From assembly GCA_019634735.1 (NCBI GenBank), contig JAHCAT010000001.1:62001-126000 (forward strand): 64,000 bases of DNA. Reading direction: 5' to 3'. The DNA comes from Lysobacterales bacterium (GTDB lineage: Bacteria > Pseudomonadota > Gammaproteobacteria > Xanthomonadales > UBA2363). The position numbers and the translations under genes were made by a program. Below are positions 16,256-27,052 of this stretch, in pieces (position 1 is the stretch's first letter; each line of letters opens with the position of its first letter). The notes beneath the pieces were generated by a model that was given only the letters and a program-made list of their open reading frames with translations, did no database searches and was not told the origin of the DNA.

Positions 16256-19069
16256 ATGGCACGGCTCGAGCTCGACCCTGCCGATGAGCGCCTGCTGGAC
16301 CGGGCACTGGCCATGGCGCCGGCACGCCGCGCCGAGTTCCTGCAGCGGGCCTGCCGCGGAGATGTGGCCAGACGCCAGCGCCTGACGACCCTGCTGGTGC
16401 ATGCCGAGCGGCACGATGGCTTCCTGGACGCTGCCCCGCCATCGGCTGGGCCGGTCGACGGCGTCGCCGCGCGGATGGCGGCCGGTCAGCGGCTGGGTCC
16501 CTGGCAGCTGAAACGGCCGCTGGGTGCCGGCGGCATGGGCGAGGTCTGGCTGGCGGAGCGTGTCGAGGGCGGCTTCGACCAGCAGGTGGCGATCAAGGTC
16601 CTGGCCGCGGGAGTGGCCGACGATGGCCGGTTCCACCGCGAGCGCGCGATCCTGGCCGGTCTGGAACATCCCGGCATCGCGCGCCTGTGCGATGGCGGCG
16701 TGGCGCCGGAGGGCGTGGCCTACATGGCCATGGAATACGTCGACGGCGAGGACCTGCTCGCCTGGTGCCGGCGTACCCGTGCCGATCTGCGCGCCCGGCT
16801 GAACCTGTTCCTGCAGGTCTGCGAGGCGGTCGCCTACGCGCACGCGCAACTGGTCGTGCACCGCGATCTCAAGCCCGCCAACATCCTGGTCGCCAGCGAC
16901 GGCCGCATCAAGCTGCTGGACTTCGGCATCGCCCACCTGCTGGAGGACCCGGTGCTCGGCGACGCCAGCGGCACGTTGCACCTTTCGGCGGCCTACGCGG
17001 CGCCGGAGCAGCTCACCGGCGGCCGGATCAGTGTCGCAACCGACGTCCATGCGCTGGGCGTGGTGCTCCACGAGCTGCTGACCGGCACCTTGCCCTGGCC
17101 AGTGGCCGGCCTGCCGCTGGGCGCGGCGGTGCAGCGTCTGCTGGAATCGACGCCGCCCTTGCCGAGCCAGGCCAGCCGGCCGGGCTATGGCGTCCCCCCG
17201 CGCCTGTTGCGCGGCGACCTCGACGCCATCGTCGGCAAGGCGTTGCGGCCCGAGCCCGCGCAGCGCTATGCCGATGCCCGAGCTCTGGCGGCCGACCTGC
17301 GTCGTTGTCTGGCGCACCGTCCCGTACATGCGCGCCAGGGCGCCGGCCTGTACGTGCTGCGCCGCTTCCTGCGCCGCAACCGCTGGCCGGTGGCGGCCAG
17401 TGGCATGGTGCTGGCGGCACTTCTCGCGGGAACTGCGGCGGTGGCCTGGCAGGCGAGCCTCGCGCGCGACCAGGCGGCGCGGGCCACGGCGACCAAGGAT
17501 TTCCTGGTGCGGGTGTTCCGGGCCAGCGACCCGCACGTCGCCTCGGACACCCCGGGCGGCCAGATCACCGCCCGGGAACTGCTCGATCGCGGCGCCGCCC
17601 GGATCAGCAGCGACTTCGCCGGGCAACCGGCGCTGGAAACCGAGCTGCTGGGCCTGACCGCCAGCCTGTTCCGTGCCCTGGGCGAGCACGATCGCTACCG
17701 GGCGTTCCAGCACCGGCACATGGCGCTGGCACGGGCACGGCTCGGCGAGCGCCATCCCACGGTCATCGAGGGTCGTCTGCTGGAGGCCGACGACGCCGTC
17801 CTGATGCTCGACTATGCCGGCGCCGAGCGCATCCTGCGGGAGGTCGACCCGCTGATCCGGCAGGCCGGCCTGGACCGGAGCGTGGTGCGCGCGCGCTGGT
17901 GGATGCGACTCGGCAGCGCCCTGGAGCCCGATCCGGCCCGCATCGAGGAACGCATCGCGGCGCTGGCACGCGCGGTCGAGCTGTTCGAGCGCACCGAGCC
18001 GGGCGATCGCGAGCTGGGCGTCGCCTTGGCCAACCTGGGTGCCGCCCATTGGGAGCGTGGCAGGCCGGGCGACGATCGCCGCGCGGGCGAGAACCTGGCG
18101 CGCGCGGCGGCGGTCCTCGAGCAGGCGATCGACCGTTTTGACGGCGAGCTGCTGGTGATCTATGCCAACCTCGGTCACGCCCAGGCCGCGCTCGGCGACC
18201 ATGAGGCCGCCGATGCCGCCAGCCGCCGCGCCATCGACCTGGCGCTGCGCACCCATGGCGAAGACAGCCCCAAGTACTGGCATGCGCTGGCGACCCGCGC
18301 CGGCAACCTGCACGGCCGCGGCGACCGCGAGCAGGCCCTTGACCTGGTCGCGCGCATCCTGGCCCTGCTGCCGGCGGAACCTTCGCTGCAGGACGAGGAC
18401 AACGTCGCCCTGGTGCGGACCATGATCGGCGGATTGCTGGTCCAGGACGGCCAGCCCGGGGCCGCCGTCGAACACCTTGAACGGGCACTGCTCGGCCATC
18501 AGCGGGCGCACCGGGGACATCGCCTTGGCTACCTGTACCGGATGCTTGGCGAGGCCTACGAGGCGACCGGCCGGGATACGGAGGCTGCCGAGGCCTTCGC
18601 GCTCTCCCTGGCTGAGGTGGTCGCCTGGGAAGGGGCCGATTCGGTGGGCACCCTGATGGCTCGGGAGCGCGCCGCGCGGCTGCTGCCCCGGCGCGGCGGG
18701 CTGGATGAGGCCGAGCGCGAGTTCGAGGCGATCCTCGGTGCCCCGGTGCCCGGTGCCGGGCTGGCACATGCCCTGGCCCTCGCGGGCCAGGCGCGGGTGG
18801 CGCTGGCGCGGGGCGATGCCCGCCGGGCGCTGGCCCTGAGCGGCCAGGTGCTGGCGCGCATGGACGCCCTGCCGCCCCCTTCCGATCCGCGCACCCTGCC
18901 GATGCTGTGGCTGCTCCACGCCGAGGCCCTGGCCGCGACCGGCGCCGGGGAACAGGCGCGCGAACATGCCGACCGGGCGTTGGCGGCCTGCCGGCGATTC
19001 CAGCATCCGCTCAGTCCGGAGCGGGCCGCAGCCGAGGATCTCCTGGCGCGCCTGGCCCACGCGGACTGA
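16256..19069 (+). CDS. transmembrane serine/threonine protein kinase with TPR sensor region
   Basis: 937 residues. The Hanks-type kinase domain (about residues 85-355) has GAGGMGEVWLAE, catalytic K114 in VAIKVL, HRDLKPAN with D204, DFG with D222 and the AYAAPEQL activation segment. One transmembrane helix follows near residues 375-397 (VAASGMVLAALLAGTAAVAW). The remainder is a long helical region of TPR-like repeats, e.g. ANLGAAHWERG, YANLGHAQAALGDHEAAD and MLGEAYEATGRDTEAAEAFA. The ATG at 16256 is preferred because the family's usual helical lead (DPADERLLDRALAMAPARRAE) begins there; upstream in-frame codons reach into the sigma-factor gene. It is divergent from the ECF gene, with which it likely forms one signalling unit. 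Confidence 0.92.
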   Translation: MARLELDPADERLLDRALAMAPARRAEFLQRACRGDVARRQRLTTLLVHAERHDGFLDAAPPSAGPVDGVAARMAAGQRLGPWQLKRPLGAGGMGEVWLAERVEGGFDQQVAIKVLAAGVADDGRFHRERAILAGLEHPGIARLCDGGVAPEGVAYMAMEYVDGEDLLAWCRRTRADLRARLNLFLQVCEAVAYAHAQLVVHRDLKPANILVASDGRIKLLDFGIAHLLEDPVLGDASGTLHLSAAYAAPEQLTGGRISVATDVHALGVVLHELLTGTLPWPVAGLPLGAAVQRLLESTPPLPSQASRPGYGVPPRLLRGDLDAIVGKALRPEPAQRYADARALAADLRRCLAHRPVHARQGAGLYVLRRFLRRNRWPVAASGMVLAALLAGTAAVAWQASLARDQAARATATKDFLVRVFRASDPHVASDTPGGQITARELLDRGAARISSDFAGQPALETELLGLTASLFRALGEHDRYRAFQHRHMALARARLGERHPTVIEGRLLEADDAVLMLDYAGAERILREVDPLIRQAGLDRSVVRARWWMRLGSALEPDPARIEERIAALARAVELFERTEPGDRELGVALANLGAAHWERGRPGDDRRAGENLARAAAVLEQAIDRFDGELLVIYANLGHAQAALGDHEAADAASRRAIDLALRTHGEDSPKYWHALATRAGNLHGRGDREQALDLVARILALLPAEPSLQDEDNVALVRTMIGGLLVQDGQPGAAVEHLERALLGHQRAHRGHRLGYLYRMLGEAYEATGRDTEAAEAFALSLAEVVAWEGADSVGTLMARERAARLLPRRGGLDEAEREFEAILGAPVPGAGLAHALALAGQARVALARGDARRALALSGQVLARMDALPPPSDPRTLPMLWLLHAEALAATGAGEQAREHADRALAACRRFQHPLSPERAAAEDLLARLAHAD

Positions 19070-19229
19070 GCCCGCGCCGCGCCCTCGCGAGGGCAACCGG
19101 AGTGTGGCCGCGCCTGCCCGGGCAAAGACCGGGATGTCGGGATCCGGGTGCGCCCGGCGTGTTCCAGGTGCGGGCAGGCGCGCAGTCAGGCGGCCTGCCC
19201 CGGCTGACCCCGCGACCCAGGAGGTCCCC

Positions 19230-19850
19230 ATGTCCCGATTCCCCCTGGCCATGCGCAGCGCGCTGTGGCTGACCGTGCTCGTCTGCTGCCTGGCCCTGCC
19301 CGGGCGCGCGCCGGGGACGACCGACGACCCGGCGGCGCGCGCCGCGCTGGTCGCCGCGCTCGAACGCCTGGCCGCGGCCAGCAGCTACCGGGCCACCATC
19401 GAGGACGATGCGGACGTGCCGACCCGCATCGAACTGGAGTTCGTCGCGCCGGACCGCCTGCGCGCCCGCACCGCCGAGGGCGTGCAGACCCTGATCGGCA
19501 GCGACATGTACCTTGAGCTCGATGGCCAGATGCACCGGCAGGCCCTGACGCCGGGTGCGCTGGACGCGCTGCGCGGCCAGTGGAGCCATGCCGTGCGCAT
19601 GCTGCAGTTGCCGGGACTGCGGGTTGTCACGGAAGCCCCGGAGGCGGGCGACCCCCCCGGCGCCCGTCGCGTGCGGGCCCGCTGGGCTGGTGGCGAGGGT
19701 TTCGCGCGGGTGCTGATGGTCGAGGGCCACCCCGTGCAGGTCGATCTGCATCCAGACGACGATCGCCAGGCGGGCGTGACCCGGATGCGTTACTTCGCGA
19801 TCAACGATCCGGCCTTGCGCATCGAGGCGCCCGCGGAAGGACCTCGTTGA
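19230..19850 (+). CDS. LolA-like periplasmic protein
   Basis: 206 residues. A signal peptide is evident (MRSALWLTVLVCCLALPGRA). The mature part has the alternating strand pattern of LolA/LppX-type lipid-binding folds: SSYRATIEDDADVPTRIELE, FVAPDRLRARTAEGVQTLI, MYLELDGQMHRQ and VLMVEGHPVQVDLHPDD. It is too divergent to call LolA itself, and no ABC transporter genes are near. The ATG at 19230 has an excellent SD, AGGAGGT, at 19219-19225. It lies 160 bp after the kinase gene and may be part of that locus. Function unknown. Confidence 0.6.
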   Translation: MSRFPLAMRSALWLTVLVCCLALPGRAPGTTDDPAARAALVAALERLAAASSYRATIEDDADVPTRIELEFVAPDRLRARTAEGVQTLIGSDMYLELDGQMHRQALTPGALDALRGQWSHAVRMLQLPGLRVVTEAPEAGDPPGARRVRARWAGGEGFARVLMVEGHPVQVDLHPDDDRQAGVTRMRYFAINDPALRIEAPAEGPR

Positions 19851-20017
19851 GCCCGGCCGACGCCGCGCGGTCGGGCCGCGCCGGTGCGGCCCGCCCCGGG
19901 GGTTGCTTCCGGCACTGTTCATGATCCGGACCGTGGGCGTAGCATCCCGGCGATCCGGGCCGAGCCCGGGGGCGACGCCAAGGGGGCGCCGCCGCGGTCG
20001 ACCTGGGAGGGGCGACG

Positions 20018-21037
20018 ATGACCTGGTGGCGCCAATGGCGCGATTCCACGACGGTGCAGGCCCGCATCGCCGACTGGCAGGCCAGCGGGGCGCTGGCGCC
20101 TGCCGCCGCGCATCGCGCCGGCGAACTGGCCGGGCGGCAGCCTTCGACCGTCCTGTGGCGCGGCTTCCTCCAGCACCTGAGCCTGTGGCTTGCGGTCGCC
20201 CTGCTGGCGGCCGGCCTGGTCTGCCTGGTGGCGGCCAACTGGGAGCAGCTCGGCCGCAGCGCCCGCCTGTACGGCGGTCAGGCGATCCTGGTACTGGCCG
20301 TGATCGCGGCGTGGCGCCTGGGCCTGGCGCGTGCCGGCGGCCAGGCCGCCCTGATGCTGGCGGCGGTTGCGCTGGGCGGCCTGCTCGCCTTGCTCGGGCA
20401 GACCTACCAGACCGGTGCCGACACCTGGCAGCTGTTTGCGCTGTGGGCTGCGCTGCTGGTGCCGTGGCTGTTCGCCGCGCGCAGCACCGCCATGACCCTG
20501 CTGTGGCTGGTGGTCGCCCAGCTCGCGCTGGTGCTGTGGCTGGGCGAGCACGGGGACGGTACCCGGCTGATCTGGCTGCTGGTGGGCCTGCTCAATGCCG
20601 GACTGCACCTGGCTTGGCACGGGCCCGGCCAGCGCCTGCCGGGGCTGGCCGGGACCCTGGGTCCGCGGCTGCTGGCGTTGGCCGCGCTGGCCGTTCTGGT
20701 ACCGGCGGCGCTGTCGGACGTGTTCGCCTGGCGCGGCCTGCACGGCACCGGCCTGCTCGCCTGTGCGCTGGGCGCTTGCGCGATCGCCTGGACCGCCTGG
20801 CGGTCGCCGCGCGATGTGCTGCTGCTCAGCGCCGTGGCGCTGGCGGTGATCGTCGTCGACACCGCGGTGCTGGGCCGGCTGCTGTTCGAGCTGCGCCTGG
20901 AAGCGATGGCCTTCCTGTTGCTGACCGGTGCCGTGATCGGCCAGGTCGCCTGGGTCACCCGCTGGCTGAGGGAGCTGGCGCGCGACGGGTCGGTGCCGGT
21001 GCCGGTCCCCGCGGAAGGAGCGGCAGGCGATGGCTGA
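20018..21037 (+). CDS. DUF2157-type integral membrane protein
   Basis: 339 residues. An N-terminal soluble segment (ARIADWQASGALAPAAAHRA) matches the start of DUF2157 proteins and is followed by about ten hydrophobic helices, beginning LWLAVALLAAGLVCLVAANWE, the characteristic GLAxxxAANWE turn of the family. A GGGAGGGG SD precedes the ATG. It overlaps the next gene by 8 nt and is first in a three-gene membrane operon (DUF2157, DUF4401, GDYxxLxY) common in Gammaproteobacteria. Function unknown. Confidence 0.85.
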   Translation: MTWWRQWRDSTTVQARIADWQASGALAPAAAHRAGELAGRQPSTVLWRGFLQHLSLWLAVALLAAGLVCLVAANWEQLGRSARLYGGQAILVLAVIAAWRLGLARAGGQAALMLAAVALGGLLALLGQTYQTGADTWQLFALWAALLVPWLFAARSTAMTLLWLVVAQLALVLWLGEHGDGTRLIWLLVGLLNAGLHLAWHGPGQRLPGLAGTLGPRLLALAALAVLVPAALSDVFAWRGLHGTGLLACALGACAIAWTAWRSPRDVLLLSAVALAVIVVDTAVLGRLLFELRLEAMAFLLLTGAVIGQVAWVTRWLRELARDGSVPVPVPAEGAAGDG

Positions 21038-22094
21038 TGCCACCGTGATCTGGCAGCGCTTGGCGGTCGAGGGTCTGGTCGACGGCGAGCCGCCGGCGCC
21101 CCCGGAACCGGCGACGCCCTGGCCGGTCCGCCTGCTGGCAGGCGCCGGCGCCTGGCTGGCGACGCCGCTGCTGCTGGGCTTCCTGGCCTTGCTGCTGGGC
21201 GACCTGGCCTTGCGTGAGTCATCCGGTCTGGTGCTGGGCCCGATCCTGATGCTGGCACCGCTGGCCTGGCTGCGCGACCCGGCGCGCGGCGAATTCACCC
21301 GGCAGGCGGCGGGCGTTGTCAGCCTGGCCGGGCTGGCCCTGTTCGTCGTCGGCCTGGCCTTCGGGGCCCGCCTGGCACCCAACGGTGTGGCCCTGGCCGT
21401 GCTGGTGGCCGCCGTGCTGGTGTTCGCCGTGTCGCTCGAGCCGGTGCACCGCTTCGGGGTCGCCCTGGCCGGCCTGGTCGCGGCCTGCTGGCTTATCGCG
21501 GGGGGGCTGGGAATGCACCGGCTGGTCCTGCTGCAGCCGATCCTGGCCTGGGCCACCGTCCTGGTCTGGCTGGCCTGGACGCGTCACTGGACCGGCCAGC
21601 CGTTCTGGCGCCACAGCCTGCCGCCCCTGGCCTGGGCGCTGGCGCTGGCGGCATCGGTGCTGGTCGTGTGGTCGCCGCCGTGGCAACCCGCCGCCGACGG
21701 CCTGCCCTGGTCGGTCTGGCTGGCCAGCCGCTACGCCGCCGCCGCGGTCCTGCCGGGCACCGCGCTGCTGCTGGCCTGGCCGCAGCGCCGTGAGGTCCCC
21801 GCCTGGCGACTGCTGACCTGGGTGCTGGCCGCCGTCGTCCTGGCCTGGCTGTGGCTGCCGGCGCCCGGCGTGACCTTCACCCTGGCGATGATGCTGGTCG
21901 CCTTCGCGACCGGCCAGGTCGTCCTGCTGGCGCTGGCTATCCTGGCGCTGGCCGTCTACCTGGTCGCCTACTACTTCCAGCTGGCGGTGCCCTTGCTCGA
22001 CAAGGCGCATGCCCTGCTGCTCGCCGGCGGCGTGCTGCTGGCCGCGCACCTGCTGCTGCGACCCTGGGCGCCGCGCAGCGAGGCGTCGCCATGA
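21030..22094 (+). CDS. DUF4401-type integral membrane protein
   Basis: 354 residues. It begins with a short cytoplasmic arm (VIWQRLAVEGLVDGEPP) followed by about ten transmembrane helices rich in Leu/Ala/Trp; the last ones read FATGQVVLLALAILALAVY and HALLLAGGVLLAAHLLL. It overlaps the DUF2157 gene by 8 nt and the GDYxxLxY gene by 4 nt (ATGA), so all three are translationally coupled and probably act as one membrane complex. The DUF4401 label is inferred from the operon position and topology. No enzymatic motif is seen. Confidence 0.8.
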   Translation: MADATVIWQRLAVEGLVDGEPPAPPEPATPWPVRLLAGAGAWLATPLLLGFLALLLGDLALRESSGLVLGPILMLAPLAWLRDPARGEFTRQAAGVVSLAGLALFVVGLAFGARLAPNGVALAVLVAAVLVFAVSLEPVHRFGVALAGLVAACWLIAGGLGMHRLVLLQPILAWATVLVWLAWTRHWTGQPFWRHSLPPLAWALALAASVLVVWSPPWQPAADGLPWSVWLASRYAAAAVLPGTALLLAWPQRREVPAWRLLTWVLAAVVLAWLWLPAPGVTFTLAMMLVAFATGQVVLLALAILALAVYLVAYYFQLAVPLLDKAHALLLAGGVLLAAHLLLRPWAPRSEASP

Positions 22095-22585
22095 AAGTGC
22101 GCGACATTCTTCTGATCGCCGGCCTGTTGCTGGCACTGGCCGTCGTGAACATGGCGATCGGCGCGCGCGAGCGGCTGCTGCGCGAGGGAACGCCGGTGCT
22201 GCTGGCCCTGGCCCCGGTCGATCCGCGCGCCCTGCTGCAGGGCGACTACATGGCGCTGGACTGGGCGATCGCCCGCGATGTCGAAGCCAACTTCGGCGAG
22301 CAGCGGCCGCGTCATGGCGATGGCTATGCCGTGCTCGCCCTGTCGGCCGATGGCACGACGTCGTTCCTGCGCAACCAGGCGCAGGCGGGTCCGGTGGCCG
22401 AGGGCGAGGTGGCGCTGCGCTGGCGTCTGCGCGGCGGTCGCGTGCGCATCGTCACCAACGCCTGGTTCTTCCCCGAGGGCCAGGCCGAGCGCTACCAGTC
22501 GGCGCGCCATGGCGAACTGCGCGTCGGCGCCGACGGTGAGGCGCTGCTGGTGGCGATGCGCGGCGGCGATCTCGCGGCGCCCTAG
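22091..22585 (+). CDS. GDYxxLxY-family membrane-anchored protein
   Basis: 164 residues. One N-terminal membrane helix (ILLIAGLLLALAVVNMAI) is followed by an exported domain with the naming motif as GDYMALDW (Trp in place of the last Tyr) and a C-terminal FFPEGQAERYQSARHGELRV. The ATG at 22091 overlaps the DUF4401 stop by ATGA. In related genomes this protein accompanies DUF2157 and DUF4401 partners. The biochemical role is unknown; the exported domain may be the effector of the membrane unit (inference). Confidence 0.88.
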   Translation: MKVRDILLIAGLLLALAVVNMAIGARERLLREGTPVLLALAPVDPRALLQGDYMALDWAIARDVEANFGEQRPRHGDGYAVLALSADGTTSFLRNQAQAGPVAEGEVALRWRLRGGRVRIVTNAWFFPEGQAERYQSARHGELRVGADGEALLVAMRGGDLAAP

Positions 22586-22879
22586 CCTGGAAATTTCATG
22601 AGGACGGGTGGCGAGGCCATCGAGATCGCGCCATCGCGCGAAGATCGGCGGCCGCAGTGGCAGTTTCTGAGATATCCAGGCTGGCCGGCTGTCGAAAGGC
22701 CGCCTGCGCGCTGCGGCCCCGGCAGGTCGCCGGAAGCCCATGGCGGCACGCGCCGGGCGGGCGCTCTGGAGTTCTACGCCGACGCGCTGTTCTCAACACA
22801 CTGCCCGGGGGGTCCTTCGCTCGATGTCCGGACCGGCCGGCCCGAGGTGGACCGCAAACGGATGGGCGACCCTGTCTGC

Positions 22880-23149
22880 TCACAAGGCCCGGGGTGCAGC
22901 AGCGGTGGCCTGTTCCAGCCGACCCAGCCAGGCCAGGGCGTGGTCGCGATCCGCGCCGCACATCGCCGGCTCCGGGCGCAGGCTTCTGCAGACCGCAGGC
23001 CGCTCCGGGCGGTCGAACAGGGCGCAACGCAGGTCGACGGTGAGCTGCACGCAGGCGACGCCTGCCGGCTTGCCGTCCGGCATGCCGGGGATCGGCGAGC
23101 TGATCGACGGGGCGATGCAGCAGGCGGCGCAGTGGGGCCGGCAGTCCAC
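22880..23149 (-). CDS. YkgJ-family cysteine cluster protein
   Basis: 89 residues with the YkgJ pattern: Cys3, Cys7, Cys10 and Cys11 at the N-terminus, then Cys33, Cys42 and Cys54, which together can bind a metal or iron-sulfur cluster. The block CCIAPSISSPIPGMPDGKPA is strongly characteristic of small YkgJ proteins. The start is the GTG at 23149, giving MDCRPHCAACC, the family's usual beginning; no ATG exists in this frame between it and aroE. It is last of the hemB-aroE-ykgJ minus-strand set, 70 bp after the aroE stop. Function unknown. Confidence 0.85.
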   Translation of the reverse strand: MDCRPHCAACCIAPSISSPIPGMPDGKPAGVACVQLTVDLRCALFDRPERPAVCRSLRPEPAMCGADRDHALAWLGRLEQATAAAPRAL

Positions 23150-23219
23150 GGTCAGCCGGGCCGGCGCGACACGCAGGTCGAGGCGCAGCCGCGAACCCGG
23201 CAGCGGGCCGGCAACGCGG

Positions 23220-25540
<2,321 letters not shown>

Positions 25541-25685
25541 GGCCGGAAGGGATGCCGCCGGGCGAGACGGTGTCAACCCGTGCCACGGGATTTTCTTAAG
25601 ATTCTGTAAAACAAGTCACAGAAAGTTCAGCTGGCCACGCTAAACTGCTGACCTGTCTCGCTTGTTGCACCGCATAAGGCCCGCC

Positions 25686-26168
25686 ATGACCACCGCCCTC
25701 GCCCTGGCCCTGCTCACGACCCTCCTGGTCGTGGTGCTGCCCTGGCTGGCCCTGGTCCGGGTCCAGGATGGCCAGGTCGCGGTGCTGCGTCGTTCCGGGG
25801 GCAGCCGCAAGGTCCTGCTGCCCGGTCTGCACCTGGTGATTCCCGGGTTGGACCGCATCGAGCGCCGCATCGACAGCGTCGGCCACAGCCTGGTGCTGCG
25901 TGAGCACCGCGTGCCACAGGCCGGCGACGGCCTGCAGGTCGACGGTCGCGTCTATTACCAGATTCTTGACGCCCGCAAGGCTGCGCCCGAGCTCGAGCAC
26001 CTGGAGCAGACCGTTGCCCGCACCCTGGACGACCTGCTGCCGGAGTTCGTCTGCGCCCACCGTGACGATCCCGCCGACTCCTTCAACATCGCGCTCAAGC
26101 AGTCGATGAACGAGCGTCTCCGGGGCCGCGGCATCCTGGTCGCGCGGACCCAGATCCAGGCGGCGTGA
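25686..26168 (+). CDS. short SPFH/band-7 (stomatin-like) membrane protein
   Basis: 160 residues. One N-terminal transmembrane helix (LALALLTTLLVVVLPWLALV) is followed by a band-7 core: DGQVAVLRRSGGSRKVLLPG, LHLVIPGLDRIERRID, VDGRVYYQILDARKAAPEL and QTVARTLDDLLPEF. The protein stops where most stomatins continue into a long coiled coil, so it is a truncated or minimal member that may not oligomerise in the usual way. The ATG at 25686 is chosen over an in-frame ATG at 25662. It sits alone between hemB and rsmG; membrane microdomain organisation is the family role, but the specific function is unknown. Confidence 0.75.
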   Translation: MTTALALALLTTLLVVVLPWLALVRVQDGQVAVLRRSGGSRKVLLPGLHLVIPGLDRIERRIDSVGHSLVLREHRVPQAGDGLQVDGRVYYQILDARKAAPELEHLEQTVARTLDDLLPEFVCAHRDDPADSFNIALKQSMNERLRGRGILVARTQIQAA

Positions 26169-26368
26169 GGCCGCCCGACCGGGCCGCTACGGGCCCGGTT
26201 GGATACGCTCCGCCCGCATCCTGCGGGCCGTGCACGAAGCCCGCCAAACCGCCCGATGCGCGGACCCGCCGGCCTGCGTCGGCAGCCTGGTCCGGCGCCG
26301 TTGCCCGCGTCCTGGTTCGTGTCGCCCTGCCGTTCTGCGTGCCGGCCGGCCAAGGGTGCGGTCCCGGC

Positions 26369-26374
26369 TAACAT
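26369..26374 (+). promoter_or_regulatory. -10-like TAACAT 7 nt before rsmG
   Basis: TAACAT, seven bases, then the ATG at 26382. This geometry favours 26382 over the ATG at 26373, which overlaps the box. Confidence 0.35.
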
Positions 26375-26381
26375 GACCGCA

Positions 26382-27038
26382 ATGACGCACGCCTTCCCCG
26401 ACCTGTCGGCGGAGCTCGACCAGGGCCTGGCCGCGCTCGGTCTCGACCTGCCCGCGCCAGCGCGCCGGCAGCTGCTGGACTACCTGGCCCTGCTGGCGCA
26501 CTGGAACCGCCGCATCAACCTGACCGCGGTGAGGGAGCCTCGCGAGATGCTGATTCGGCACCTGCTGGACAGCCTCGCCGTGCTGCCCTGGCTGCATGGC
26601 AGGCGCATCGCCGATCTGGGCGCAGGTCCAGGACTGCCCGGCATCCCGTTGGCGATCGCCCGCCCCGACCTGGACGTCACCCTGGTCGACAGCAACGGCA
26701 AGATGGCGCGTTTCCAGCGCGAGGCGGTCCGCCAGCTTGGACTGCAGGGGCGCTGCCATCCGGTGCAGGACCGCGTCGAGGCGTTCGCGCCGGCGCCGGA
26801 CCGGCGCTTCGACACGGTGCTGTCGCGCGCCTATGCGCCGCTCGACCGTTTCATCGCGAGCAGCCGCCACCTGGTTGCCCCGGAGGGCCGTTGGCTGGCC
26901 CTGAAGGGCCAGCGTCCCGACGCCGAAATCGCGGCGCTGCCTGCCGATATCCGTGTCGAGGCCGTCCAGGCCCTGGCCGTGCCGGGCTTGGCAGGGCAGC
27001 GCCATGCCATCATCATGGCCGGCCCCGCCCCGGGCTGA
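26382..27038 (+). CDS. rsmG: 16S rRNA (guanine-N7) methyltransferase RsmG
   Basis: 218 residues (221 if the ATG at 26373 is used). It methylates G527 of 16S rRNA using S-adenosylmethionine. Core motifs of the GidB/RsmG family are visible: NLTAVREPREMLIRHLLDSL, IADLGAGPGLPGIPLAI (the SAM-binding glycine loop), VTLVDSNGKMARFQREAV, and SRAYAPLDRFI with the conserved SRA motif. It lies just before parA and parB, the conserved gidB-parAB order usually found near the replication origin. Confidence 0.95.
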   Translation: MTHAFPDLSAELDQGLAALGLDLPAPARRQLLDYLALLAHWNRRINLTAVREPREMLIRHLLDSLAVLPWLHGRRIADLGAGPGLPGIPLAIARPDLDVTLVDSNGKMARFQREAVRQLGLQGRCHPVQDRVEAFAPAPDRRFDTVLSRAYAPLDRFIASSRHLVAPEGRWLALKGQRPDAEIAALPADIRVEAVQALAVPGLAGQRHAIIMAGPAPG

Positions 27039-27052
27039 GCCTCGACAGGCCC

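Noticed and set aside
16046-19252. A 1068-codon minus-strand frame opposite the kinase
   Set aside because: The plus frame has a complete Hanks kinase motif set; the minus frame has none and overlaps the sigma-factor promoter region.
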